From NCBI RefSeq assembly GCF_001613385.1, contig NZ_BDCG01000014.1, positions 97,173 to 161,172 of the forward strand: 64,000 nucleotides of DNA, in the 5' to 3' direction. Below, piece by piece: positions 34,305-43,344 of this stretch. Below the pieces are notes generated by a model, which ran no database searches, was not told the DNA's origin, and worked only from the letters and a program-made list of their open reading frames with translations. Position 1 is the first letter of the stretch; each line of letters begins with the position of its first letter. This DNA is from Nocardia flavorosea NBRC 108225. GTDB lineage: Bacteria; Actinomycetota; Actinomycetes; Mycobacteriales; Mycobacteriaceae. A program made the translations under genes and the position numbers.

Positions 34305-37300
34305 TCACTGTGAAACCGTGGCCGTCTGTACCAGATCCTTTCTGGAGTGCAGCGGCTCGACGAAGATGCCGCGGCCGGTGGGCTGCTTGGTGGGCTTCAC
34401 ATCTCCGATGAGCATCCCGTCGAACTTTGTCCCGTCCATGATCAAGCCCGACGAGTTGATGTTCTTCATCTGCCCGAGCACCGGGTCGTACATAGCGGTA
34501 TCGGCCTGGGCGATATTGCGGGCCGCAATCAGATGGAAGCCGGTATCTCGGGCATCGACGATGATGTCGCGGAGCGGCTCAAGCGGATTGAGCTGACCGC
34601 GCTGGGCCACCATGTGGTAATCGTCGACGAAGACAAAGATCTCCGGGCCACTCCACCAGGACCGCTCCTTCAGTTGCTGAGCGGTCACTCCGTCCGGCGG
34701 CCGCCGGCCGGCCATCTTAGCAGCGAATCCCGGTATGTTGTCCCGAAGGTCTCGATCACTGGTGAGATACCCGATCATGTACTCCTCACGCGCGGTATCG
34801 AGGTGCCGGCGACGGTAGTCGATCAACAGGACTTTTGCCTGCTCAGGTGTAAACCGGTGCTGAATAGAATGGAGCAGAGCCTCGAGAACCGTGCTCTTGC
34901 CACACCCCGAGGAGCCCAGAACGATCATGTGCGCGGAGACGTCGAAGTCCATCACCGCGGGCCCCAGGTCAGATTCCCGGACCCCGAAGGGCACCGCCAG
35001 GCGTTCGGCCAATGTTGTCGGCGCAGGAAGATGAGCAGTCACTTCCGCAAGCGCGATCCGGTTTGCCAGCAAACGCACCTCGGGCGCACGCCGTCCCTCG
35101 TAACGACGACTTACCTGCTCGACCGCCGCCGCCATTCCGGCAGCGACGGTTTCGGCGTCGCCGATCCCGTCGGTGCGTGGCAACGCCGTAAGCATGTGTA
35201 GGGCTTCACTGGAAACGCAGCGTCCGGGCTTGTCCTGCGGAATCGCAGCGATCACGTTGCGGTGACCGGTGAACGAAGTATCGGTGAGATCACCGAGACG
35301 CATCTCGATGCGTGTCTGTAGGAGGTCCTTGATCGCCGGTCGTATCGCAGCCCAGCGCGAACTGCTCACCACGAGGTGCACACCGTAGTTCAGCCCCTGC
35401 AGCGCTATCGCTTCCACAAGCGATAGGTACTCGTCATAGAAAGGCCCATTGACCGAAAAGCCGATATCCCAGCCATCGACGACCAGAAATACGTCGCCAT
35501 GTTGGTCGCCATAGGCGCTGAGCTGGGCAGATTCTACCGGCACCCCCCGGCGCCGCCGGAATTCCCGCATACTGTCGATACCCAGCTCACCGAATACTGC
35601 CTGACGGCTGGCGATCAGGTTGTTGATGAGCGCGAAGGTACGCCGAATTCGGTCGATGTCCCGAGCCGAGGACACAGAGCCGACGTGGGGTAGATTGCGC
35701 AATCCCGAGAGTCCGCCTGAGAAATCGAGACAATAGAACTGAACCTGCTCGGGCGTATGGGTGAGCGCAGCCGAAAGGATCAAGGTCTGCAGCGCTGTAG
35801 ACTTGCCTGACTGGGGACCCCCCACCACCGCCACATGTCCGCCGGCAGCCGAAAGGTCGACCGCCCAGACATCCTGGCGCTGCTGCCGGGGCTTGTCGAC
35901 GATAGCCCACGGCATGCGCAGGGTTCCGGGTTCTACAGCAGGAACCAACCGTTCGATGGTCGCCGGGACCCCGAGCGGCGGCAGCCACATTTTGTGGGCA
36001 GGCCGCCCATGTCGCGCGAACTGCTGGAGCACCGTCTCCATGACCGTGATCGGCTCGCCCTCGGCGTCCCCCTCGATCTCCGCCGGCCGGGGCGGTTCGG
36101 CGACCATCTGCGTCGGCCGGATATCGGGAATGTAGGCCGCGGTGAATCGCTGCGGCGGACGATATCCACCACCGAGCCGGCGAGCACGATGTGCACTGAC
36201 CGCCGATGTCTGTGCCGGCGGCGCGTAGGGACCGCCCACGTATGCGGCCTGGAACCGCTGCAGATCACCGGCACCCACCCTGAGGTAACCCGACCCCGGC
36301 TTCTTCGGCAGGTGGTAGGCATCCGCGGTGCCGATGGCATCGCGGGAGTCGCTGGTCTGGTTGGTACGCAGGGCGATCCGATAGGAAAGATGCGCCTCGA
36401 GCTCGCCCATCCGGTTCGCGGGCACCTTCTGAGAGGACAGCAGCAGATGGATACGTAGCGAACGGCCCAATCGCCCGATGGCGACGAACAGCTTCGCGAA
36501 GCTCGGATGCTGTTCCAGCAGTTCGGCGAACTCGTCGAGAATGATCAGCAGGGTCGGCAACGGGTCGAGTTGTGCTCCCTGTTCCCGCGCCCGTTCGTAG
36601 TCGGCGACACTCGCGAAATTTCCGGCGTCACGCAGGATTCGCTGACGCCGCGCCATCTCACCGTTGATCACGTCTTCCATACGGGTGACCAGGTCTGCTT
36701 CTTCCTCCATGTTCGTCACCACCGCGGTGACATGGGACAGCCGGTCGAAACCGAGGAAGGTCGCGCCACCCTTGAAGTCGACCAGCAGTAGATTCAGCAC
36801 ATCGGGTGAATGCTCGGCAATGGCGGACAACACCAGAGTGCGCAGGAACTCGGACTTCCCCGAGCCGGTGGCACCGATGCACATACCGTGCGGGCCCATA
36901 CCCTCTTCGGCGGATTCCTTGATATCGAGATGGACCGGCTGGCCGGTCGGATCGTGCCCGAACGGAATATTCAATCGATTGCGGTCGGCATCACGACGCG
37001 GCGGCCACTGGAGGTCCACCCGGACCCTACCCGGGTCCTGGATATCGACCATCTCCTCCCAGGAGGTACCCACGCTGGCCTGTTCCGCGGCAACGGCTTC
37101 GACAACCGTCGACAGTCGATACGGCGACAAACTCCGCGCCAATGCCGTCATCGCGGCGGTCGACATACTGTCGGCGGTTCCGACCAACCGCTCGCCGCGG
37201 GAGGTGATCTCATTGAGTGTGCGGTCCTCGGTGAGCACGAACTTCAGCGATCGCGGCAACATCTGTTCCATGTAGCCGAGGCGGAGCCAGGTACAGCCAT

Positions 37301-38321
37301 CGATTCCCGAAATATCACGCTCGGTTGCGGTGCCCCCCACATCGACGATCAGAACATAGTGCTTCTTGTCCAGTGATGGCTCGGCATTGGCGGAGAAAGG
37401 TCCGCGGTTCAGCCTGGCGAGTGCCTTCGTACGGAGCTCTGCGACGCTTCGATAGATCATCCGGCTGCTGCCGATCGCATCGGTTTCATCCGGATGCTGA
37501 GTGTGCGGCAGCCACTTCAACCATGACCAATGAGGCGCGTCCGGATCCATGAGCACTGCGGCGACGCCGACTTGATCCGGTCCGTGCAGAACCGTGATTT
37601 CGGCGATCATAGAACGGACCAAACCGGCTACCCGCTCCGGGTCCCCATCGATCCCGACCAGTGGGGTCGACAGCAAGTTGATGGCCACCGGCATTCCGCC
37701 GACGGTGGAATACGCTTTTGCGAAGCGCATCAGTTCGACCACGCCGACCGGGTCCAGATCCGAAGTGGGCGCCGCTTCGGGGACGATCACCCGGACCTGG
37801 TTCGCGATCCGCCCACGCCCTACGCGGACCCGAAGATACTGCGGGCTGGCAACCTGAACTTCCCACATCCTTTTCCCGCCGACGAGGCGGCTGAGCCCGA
37901 TCGGGCCTGGATGCGTGTAGCTGAGGTAATCGTGCAACTCGGCTTCGGATTCGTGCACGGTCTTGCGATTGTCGGTAATGCTACGCAAGTAGTCTTTGCG
38001 TTCTTCGTTCAACCCGGCCGATGTGCTGTTCGCATTACCACCTCCCCCCATGCTCCCCCCGAGCATGCCGAACATCGACACAACCATCATCAGCGGGAAG
38101 AACAGCATCATCGGCGACATCACCCGCCCGCCGCTGAACATCATCGCAACCATGCCGATCATCGCGGTCACCATGATGATCGGCATGATGATCTTGATCT
38201 TCGACATGGGCACCGGACGCGGCAGCTCGGTCGGCGGCTGCAGGCGCAACTCGGTCACCGCCGGAGCTGCCGGACCTCGAACCACTCGCGCGGGCCGGAC
38301 AAATCTCCTGGTCGCCGTCAT
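34305..38321 (-). CDS. eccC: EccC, ESX FtsK/SpoIIIE-type motor ATPase (single chain)
   Basis: The 1338-residue motor has two transmembrane helices near residues 42-90 and three ATPase domains. Walker A motifs are GATGSGKS (483-490), GGPQSGKS (834-841) and GSSGCGKS (1136-1143); Walker B motifs are LLIILDEF, VFLVVDGWD and IFVFVDDY. All three nucleotide sites look intact. Domains 2 and 3 bind substrate tails. In mycobacterial ESX-1 this protein is split into EccCa and EccCb; here it is fused as in ESX-2, 3, 4 and 5. ATG 38321 overlaps the eccB stop as ATGA. Confidence 0.96.
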   Translation of the reverse strand: MTATRRFVRPARVVRGPAAPAVTELRLQPPTELPRPVPMSKIKIIMPIIMVTAMIGMVAMMFSGGRVMSPMMLFFPLMMVVSMFGMLGGSMGGGGNANSTSAGLNEERKDYLRSITDNRKTVHESEAELHDYLSYTHPGPIGLSRLVGGKRMWEVQVASPQYLRVRVGRGRIANQVRVIVPEAAPTSDLDPVGVVELMRFAKAYSTVGGMPVAINLLSTPLVGIDGDPERVAGLVRSMIAEITVLHGPDQVGVAAVLMDPDAPHWSWLKWLPHTQHPDETDAIGSSRMIYRSVAELRTKALARLNRGPFSANAEPSLDKKHYVLIVDVGGTATERDISGIDGCTWLRLGYMEQMLPRSLKFVLTEDRTLNEITSRGERLVGTADSMSTAAMTALARSLSPYRLSTVVEAVAAEQASVGTSWEEMVDIQDPGRVRVDLQWPPRRDADRNRLNIPFGHDPTGQPVHLDIKESAEEGMGPHGMCIGATGSGKSEFLRTLVLSAIAEHSPDVLNLLLVDFKGGATFLGFDRLSHVTAVVTNMEEEADLVTRMEDVINGEMARRQRILRDAGNFASVADYERAREQGAQLDPLPTLLIILDEFAELLEQHPSFAKLFVAIGRLGRSLRIHLLLSSQKVPANRMGELEAHLSYRIALRTNQTSDSRDAIGTADAYHLPKKPGSGYLRVGAGDLQRFQAAYVGGPYAPPAQTSAVSAHRARRLGGGYRPPQRFTAAYIPDIRPTQMVAEPPRPAEIEGDAEGEPITVMETVLQQFARHGRPAHKMWLPPLGVPATIERLVPAVEPGTLRMPWAIVDKPRQQRQDVWAVDLSAAGGHVAVVGGPQSGKSTALQTLILSAALTHTPEQVQFYCLDFSGGLSGLRNLPHVGSVSSARDIDRIRRTFALINNLIASRQAVFGELGIDSMREFRRRRGVPVESAQLSAYGDQHGDVFLVVDGWDIGFSVNGPFYDEYLSLVEAIALQGLNYGVHLVVSSSRWAAIRPAIKDLLQTRIEMRLGDLTDTSFTGHRNVIAAIPQDKPGRCVSSEALHMLTALPRTDGIGDAETVAAGMAAAVEQVSRRYEGRRAPEVRLLANRIALAEVTAHLPAPTTLAERLAVPFGVRESDLGPAVMDFDVSAHMIVLGSSGCGKSTVLEALLHSIQHRFTPEQAKVLLIDYRRRHLDTAREEYMIGYLTSDRDLRDNIPGFAAKMAGRRPPDGVTAQQLKERSWWSGPEIFVFVDDYHMVAQRGQLNPLEPLRDIIVDARDTGFHLIAARNIAQADTAMYDPVLGQMKNINSSGLIMDGTKFDGMLIGDVKPTKQPTGRGIFVEPLHSRKDLVQTATVSQ

Positions 38322-39877
38322 GAGGTAGCCTTCTGCACCGCGGCCCCCCGAAGGTTGGTCGGAATGCCGTCGTGCTGAATGAGCGCATCCTGCACAGACA
38401 GCGGGGGGCCCACCGCGAACAGTGAAACCACACTCCATGGCGCGGTAACCGGTTGACGGAGCCCCAACGCGCGAAGCGTCTGGTCGGATGAGGCCTGACG
38501 GCCGCCTACCACGGCCAGGCCGTATCGCACGCCGCTATCGGAAATCCAGTACAACGATTCTCGTCGTGGTGAACCCGGCTCGGCACCGGTGACCTGAACG
38601 AACTTCCCGCTGTCACGGGGGAGGTAGGCCGAGTCGGCCGTCCTGCCGCCCGAGGCGGGTGCGGTCACCAGATCAACCGTCCGGCTCTGCTCCTCCTTGT
38701 CCAGCGGTAGCTGACGGCCGACCAACAGCCGGGTATGTGCGTCGGGGTCGGTACCGGTGCGGGACCAGTGATAGCAGGTGACCCCCAGCCGGACCGGGTC
38801 GACGACCTCGACCGGCTCCGTAGGATAGGTAGCGGTCCCCGGCCAATCACCGGGACGGAGGTTGGCAGCGGCAACAGCCGGGCTGATCGTGGTCGTCGCG
38901 ACGGCGCCGTGCAGTTCGGAGTTCCGGATGATCGCGGCGAGCACCCGGCTGATTCGGACGAGTCCGGAACTCGAAACGAGATAGTACATAGCAGGCTCGT
39001 CCGGTGTGGCCACCGTGACGACCGAACCCACCACCACTTCGATCGCGGAGTTCAACGACATCGGCCGTCCGGCTTCGGGCACCTCCGGCACCCGAATGGG
39101 GGCGACCTCGGGAATCGCATCGATCAAACCCTTCGATGCGGCCACCACCTGGTGGGAGGCCTTGATTCCCAAGGCCAGCATGACCGGTGAATCAGCGAGG
39201 TTCACCGCCGCCTTCACCACGCCTTGTGCGACGTCGGTATACACCAGCCAGGTCGTATTGTCGCTTCGCATCAACCGGGCTTCACGACCGCCCAGTTCGC
39301 GTACCGCATCGTTGTCCACGGTGAGCGGGCCGCCGATCGCGGTGGAGCGCACCGCAGAATCGGCCACAGTAGGAAGCCCGGTACGTGGATCTATCGGAGC
39401 GGCCGCCCCGGTACGGGTCGTATCGCATACCGTCCATTCGGAGTCGCGCTCGTCCTTATCGGCGATCTGACCGGGCGCACCGGGAATTCCCACCCACGGA
39501 CCGCGCGCGAACTTTTCCAGCTCGCTACTCGACACCTTCTGCGGATTCTCCGGGGATCCGATGATGAGTCGTGCAGAAGTGAGATTCAGTGCCGGGTGTA
39601 GCCGCCCATCGATCTTCACATACAGCGCGCCCGTGTCCTTATCGGCGACAATACGCGAATCACCGACCGGTTTCGCGGGCTTGAAAAATGCCAATACCGC
39701 GGCCCCGGCTACGCCGACACAAGCCAAGACCACTCCGATCATGAGGGCCGTAGACCTGCCACGCTGCGGATCGTCGATCATCGATGCGTCGCGCCGCACG
39801 AGGGCGTGCTCGATCCGATGCAGTAAGAAGCGCCATCCAGAAACCTGGTGTTTGGTCACTACCCGGAAGCGTGCCAC
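38318..39877 (-). CDS. eccB: EccB, ESX membrane-complex component
   Basis: The 519-residue bitopic protein has the cytoplasmic opening MARFRVVTKHQVSGWRFLLHR typical of EccB, one transmembrane helix at about 43-65, and a periplasmic domain of repeated R-type folds with a Cys pair (VCDTTRTG and VTCYHWSR). It is one of the four subunits that build the inner-membrane complex. The GTG at 39877 has GAGGA just upstream. The 99-bp gap from eccA carries no obvious site. Confidence 0.94.
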   Translation of the reverse strand: MARFRVVTKHQVSGWRFLLHRIEHALVRRDASMIDDPQRGRSTALMIGVVLACVGVAGAAVLAFFKPAKPVGDSRIVADKDTGALYVKIDGRLHPALNLTSARLIIGSPENPQKVSSSELEKFARGPWVGIPGAPGQIADKDERDSEWTVCDTTRTGAAAPIDPRTGLPTVADSAVRSTAIGGPLTVDNDAVRELGGREARLMRSDNTTWLVYTDVAQGVVKAAVNLADSPVMLALGIKASHQVVAASKGLIDAIPEVAPIRVPEVPEAGRPMSLNSAIEVVVGSVVTVATPDEPAMYYLVSSSGLVRISRVLAAIIRNSELHGAVATTTISPAVAAANLRPGDWPGTATYPTEPVEVVDPVRLGVTCYHWSRTGTDPDAHTRLLVGRQLPLDKEEQSRTVDLVTAPASGGRTADSAYLPRDSGKFVQVTGAEPGSPRRESLYWISDSGVRYGLAVVGGRQASSDQTLRALGLRQPVTAPWSVVSLFAVGPPLSVQDALIQHDGIPTNLRGAAVQKATS

Positions 39878-39976
39878 CGGTCCTCATTCCTTCCGCCGAT
39901 GCCGGTCACTGCCGCGGACGCGCCGCCGAGTTTTTCCTGCACCGGACACCTTCCACAGGCCCGACAGGACGAATAC

Positions 39977-41734
39977 CTACTTCGAAGACGACGCCAACCC
40001 CGCCAGCGCTGCGGTGATGTCGAAGGCGTCGACAGTCATCAACTCTTCGTTCGTCATCGACGCGATATCGATGTCCCCGCGGGTGAAGCGGAAGTCTCGC
40101 TCGGCCTCCGCCGCCTCGACCACGTTGCGTACGAACCGCCCGTTGCCGGCCAGATCGATCAAGCGACGACCGTTTTTGCTCTTCTCCGACATCTCCAGGC
40201 AGCGATCCCGGAGTACCTCCCGGGCCTGATTGGAAAGGATGGAGTCCTTCTTGCCGGCAATGTGGTCGGCGATCTGCACGAGCTCATCGGGACCATAACT
40301 AGCGAACCTGATCCGCTTCGTGAAGCGAGAGGCCAGACCCTCGTTCGAACTCAGGAACCGATCGATCTCCTCCTCGTACCCCGCGATGATCACGACGAGC
40401 TTGTCGCGGTCGTTCTCCATCCGGGCGAGCAGAGTGTCAACGGCTTCCTTACCAAAGGCATCGCCGCCGGACAGCCCCTCCTGGATCAGCGTGTACGCCT
40501 CGTCGATGAACAGCACTCCGCCCAAGGCCGAATCGATCAACGCATTCGTCTTCGGAGCAGTATGTCCGAGGTGGGTTCCGACGAGATCATTGCGCGATGC
40601 CTCGATGACATCGGCGTTTTCGACCACGCCCAGGCCGGCGAAGATCTTGGCGATGACCCTGGCGATGGTTGTCTTACCGGTTCCCGGAGGCCCGGAGAAG
40701 ATCAGGTGGTTCGATCTCGAGTCGACAGCCAGTCCGCGCTTGGCACGCACCTGGTCCATGAGCACGCCTGACTTCAGGCGATCGACTTGCTCTTTCACCG
40801 AGTCCATACCGATTTGACCTTGAAGCAGATCGGATGCCTCCGCGAGAAGGGCTTCCCGTTCCACCTTGGCCGCACTGGCGGCCACTTCGGCCGGATCGTC
40901 GCCGGATTTGGGATCCCAGACATCGGTACGCGACGCAATGACCGCCGGTGTCGTTACTTCGAGCCGGAAAGTCTTGTCCTCGACTGCTTGCCGCCATTGC
41001 GGACGGCTGGGCCAGAGACCGGACCCCTGTAAGCCTTTGAGGATTTTTTCCGCGGAGTCGTGGTCGCCGATGTGACGCAAAACCATGCCGAGCAAATAGT
41101 GCGCGTCGGCCCAGATATAGGACAGGTTCCCGGATCGGCTGTCTTCCACGATCCGTTGAGCTCGCGGTAAAGCCTCACCGAAACGCCCCAAGTGCGCCAG
41201 CGCACTCGCGGTCATCAGTTCAGCGGCGATATCCAGCAATCCATCCTCGATAACCGGCTTGGCGGATCGGGCGTCGAGGACATCCGGCCATCGGCCGGTC
41301 CGGTAGTAGAGGGAGAGGCGCACAAAATCGGCGACGTCATCGCCACGCAACTCGTCGAGGATTGCTGCGGCTTCCTGCCACTCACCTCCGTCAGCGTATG
41401 CCGTCGCCTGAGCGATGGAGATCTGATCGCGGTCCGCCATGGCAACCCGCAGGCCGTACATACCTATCTCGACCTGGCACCACAGCGCCCGGTCGACCAG
41501 ACCGGCACGCTGCTGGTCGCGATACAGGTTGTGCACCGACCGATAGGCACCGTAGATCACTTCCGGGCTGATATCGCCCACCATCGCCCGGCCGAGCCAG
41601 GCATCACACATATCCGGGTCAAGATCCGTGGCCGCCGTGAAAGCGGCTCGAGCGTTCAGCTCGTTACGCACCCCACCGGTGACCAAACCAAGACTCTGAA
41701 CACCCGTGTAGAACGCGTCTTCGGCCGCTGACAC
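39977..41734 (-). CDS. eccA: EccA, ESX AAA+ ATPase
   Basis: This cytoplasmic ATPase is thought to free EspG and Esp proteins from cargo. The first 270 residues form TPR-like helical repeats. The C-terminal CbxX/CfqX AAA+ domain has Walker A GPPGTGKT (348-355), Walker B GGVLFIDEAYTL and an arginine-finger region SRFTKRIRF. Two starts are possible: GTG 41788, with no ribosome site, and GTG 41734, preceded by GGAAGGAAAAG. I chose the latter (585 residues), which also leaves room for a promoter. Confidence 0.93.
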   Translation of the reverse strand: MSAAEDAFYTGVQSLGLVTGGVRNELNARAAFTAATDLDPDMCDAWLGRAMVGDISPEVIYGAYRSVHNLYRDQQRAGLVDRALWCQVEIGMYGLRVAMADRDQISIAQATAYADGGEWQEAAAILDELRGDDVADFVRLSLYYRTGRWPDVLDARSAKPVIEDGLLDIAAELMTASALAHLGRFGEALPRAQRIVEDSRSGNLSYIWADAHYLLGMVLRHIGDHDSAEKILKGLQGSGLWPSRPQWRQAVEDKTFRLEVTTPAVIASRTDVWDPKSGDDPAEVAASAAKVEREALLAEASDLLQGQIGMDSVKEQVDRLKSGVLMDQVRAKRGLAVDSRSNHLIFSGPPGTGKTTIARVIAKIFAGLGVVENADVIEASRNDLVGTHLGHTAPKTNALIDSALGGVLFIDEAYTLIQEGLSGGDAFGKEAVDTLLARMENDRDKLVVIIAGYEEEIDRFLSSNEGLASRFTKRIRFASYGPDELVQIADHIAGKKDSILSNQAREVLRDRCLEMSEKSKNGRRLIDLAGNGRFVRNVVEAAEAERDFRFTRGDIDIASMTNEELMTVDAFDITAALAGLASSSK

Positions 41735-41815
41735 CTCGGACTTTTCCTTCCCGCCGCCACAGATTGAGCTGAAATGACGATAGGCCACCGGTCACATACC
41801 CACCGCCCCAGCCGA

Positions 41816-41831
41816 TTCCCAACAATGGGAA
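41816..41831. promoter_or_regulatory. exact TTCCCA-N4-TGGGAA palindrome upstream of eccA
   Basis: TTCCCA ACAA TGGGAA is the only perfect copy. It lies 81 bp before the chosen eccA start, at the head of the eccA-eccB-eccC unit. Confidence 0.65.
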
Positions 41832-41994
41832 GATGCATTTGACCCGGGGCGCACCGCGATTTGCCCGTACGCGACACACCGGGCCCTCGACTCCCTCAGC
41901 AGCAACCCGTAATTAAGACGTTATCGAACGGTACATTACTTCGTGGTACGGTTCCTTCTGATCGTCAGTTCCCTCATCCCTGACGATCGAGAAA

Positions 41995-42032
41995 GGGTGG
42001 TCGGCGGAACAGCGAACCGCCGGCCACCACCC
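41995..42032 (-). terminator. candidate hairpin terminator after the NlpC/P60 gene
   Basis: GGTGGTCGGCGG (41996-42007) pairs with CCGCCGGCCACC (42017-42028) with one G-U wobble around a 9-nt loop. Read on the minus strand, the hairpin is followed by CCCTTTC. It lies about 170 bp past the stop. Confidence 0.5.
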
Positions 42033-42201
42033 TAACCTCCCCTCCGGACGAACAGAATGAAGATTCCGGACGCACCGGCACGACATTTCCGAGGCCGCCG
42101 CAGCGTCACGCACACCGGCGACGCCACCTACCGAACGGCCGAAAGCCCGGCCGCGAGCACCACAACCGGACAACAACATATTCCGACGCATTCCGGACGA
42201 C

Positions 42202-43146
42202 TCATATGACCCGGACAACGACCGAATTACCGGACATCTGCGAGTACTTCACCGTGGAGCCGGTGTAAGGCGCTTCGATCACCATCCCGTTTCCGACCGC
42301 CAACTGAACGTGCTCCGGCCCTCTGGAACTGAACGAGCTGCCGGGGAACACCAGATCGCCCGCACGCGCATTACTGGGGTGTACGCGTTCCCCCGCATAG
42401 ATCTGCTCGTAGGTGGTACGCGGCAGGACGACCTCACCGTTGGTTGCCTGCGCCACGGCGTACTGGGTCAGACCGGAACAGTCGAAGCCACCACCGGAAG
42501 GACCGCCGGCACCGCCACCGCCCCACACGTACGGCGTGCCCAGCCACGCGTTAGCCGCATTCACAGCACGCCCTCCGGCCGTACGGTCCGACGGAACCCG
42601 AATCCGTGGCTTACGGGTTCGCCCGGCTACATACCGAGGCCGGTGACGGCGCCTGCGCCGTACCGGCGCGGAGCGATGACTTCTGGCCCGCGGCGCGATC
42701 GGCGGCATGATCCGAGCCGCTTGCTGGCGTGCCGCGTCCACATCGGCATTGACCTGCCTGGCTGCACTGGTGATGGTGCTGTGTGCGGATTCGAGAAGCG
42801 CCGGACCACTGAAACGCGTATCGGCGATCGTGGCGATAGCCTGAATCCTGGTCTGCAGATCTGCGATCTGGTTCGTGAGCATCCCGCGCCCGTTCAGGGT
42901 TCCGCTGCCCGAATCCGCGACAGAACGCTGCACTAGCCCATCACGTCCGAATTGCGTTTCGAGCAGCGTCTTGTGCGAACTCTGCAAATTGGTATATCCG
43001 GTGGCGAAGCCGCCAGACTGCATCTTGACGTCTGCCGCAAGAGACTGTGCGACCGACCTCATCGCCTGCTCCGACGGCTGCCCAGCCCCGTACAATCCGA
43101 GCAGGTTGCTCAGTACGCTGTTCACGTCGTCGGTCAGTGTGGGCAT
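42202..43146 (-). CDS. NlpC/P60 cysteine peptidase with helical N-terminal domain, no signal peptide
   Basis: The 314-residue putative peptidoglycan hydrolase has a helical first 140 residues with WXG100/EspC-like length and heptads. An Arg-rich linker and an NlpC/P60 domain follow: WLGTPYVWGGG, catalytic Cys223 in FDCSGL, His279 in PEHVQLAVG. The domain should cleave D-Glu-diaminopimelate-type bonds. There is no Sec or Tat signal, so export through the neighbouring ESX machine is the simple reading. The frame is open to 43233; a GTG at 43179 has GGGAGG very close, so the start is uncertain. Confidence 0.82.
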   Translation of the reverse strand: MPTLTDDVNSVLSNLLGLYGAGQPSEQAMRSVAQSLAADVKMQSGGFATGYTNLQSSHKTLLETQFGRDGLVQRSVADSGSGTLNGRGMLTNQIADLQTRIQAIATIADTRFSGPALLESAHSTITSAARQVNADVDAARQQAARIMPPIAPRARSHRSAPVRRRRRHRPRYVAGRTRKPRIRVPSDRTAGGRAVNAANAWLGTPYVWGGGGAGGPSGGGFDCSGLTQYAVAQATNGEVVLPRTTYEQIYAGERVHPSNARAGDLVFPGSSFSSRGPEHVQLAVGNGMVIEAPYTGSTVKYSQMSGNSVVVRVI

Positions 43147-43282
43147 TCGACCAACTTGTTGTCGCGTTTCACCGACCACCAACCTCCCGGCCCCGGGCCC
43201 CGTTCCATTCGTGCCCGGCCGCCTCCCCTGCACGGGCTGTTTCGACTATGCGCCAGACGGGTGCCCCGACGCGCGAACTGTA

Positions 43283-43298
43283 TTCCCATTCAGGGGAA
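43283..43298. promoter_or_regulatory. TTCCCA-N4-TGGGAA-type palindrome upstream of the acidic plus-strand gene
   Basis: TTCCCA TTCA GGGGAA has one mismatch to the consensus. It lies 46 bp before the plus-strand gene at 43345 and 136 bp before the divergent NlpC/P60 gene, so it could serve both. Confidence 0.55.
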
Positions 43299-43344
43299 GC
43301 GAACACAATGAGAACCAGAAATTCAGGAAGGCGGGTGTCCGCAT

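Larger units (their letters stand above)
41735..42201. promoter_or_regulatory. eccA upstream region and end of the NlpC/P60 unit
   Basis: This stretch has no gene. From the eccA side it contains a TATGTG on the minus strand (41798-41793), 17 bp after the exact TTCCCA-N4-TGGGAA palindrome, which together would fit promoter spacing. Beyond that are a GATCGTCAG / CTGACGATC dyad (41960-41968, 41980-41988), the NlpC terminator hairpin and an AACGGTACAT sequence (41927-41936) identical to part of the gdh palindrome arm. Confidence 0.45.

Noticed and set aside
41816..41831. Rho-independent terminator at the eccA upstream palindrome
   Set aside because: Six-base arms with a 4-nt loop are too short and there is no U-run; recurrence at other gene heads favours a protein-binding site.
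41913..42218. Short minus frame in the eccA upstream gap
   Set aside because: Arg/Ser/Gly/Val-rich with no ribosome site, and it runs through the dyads and terminator hairpin.
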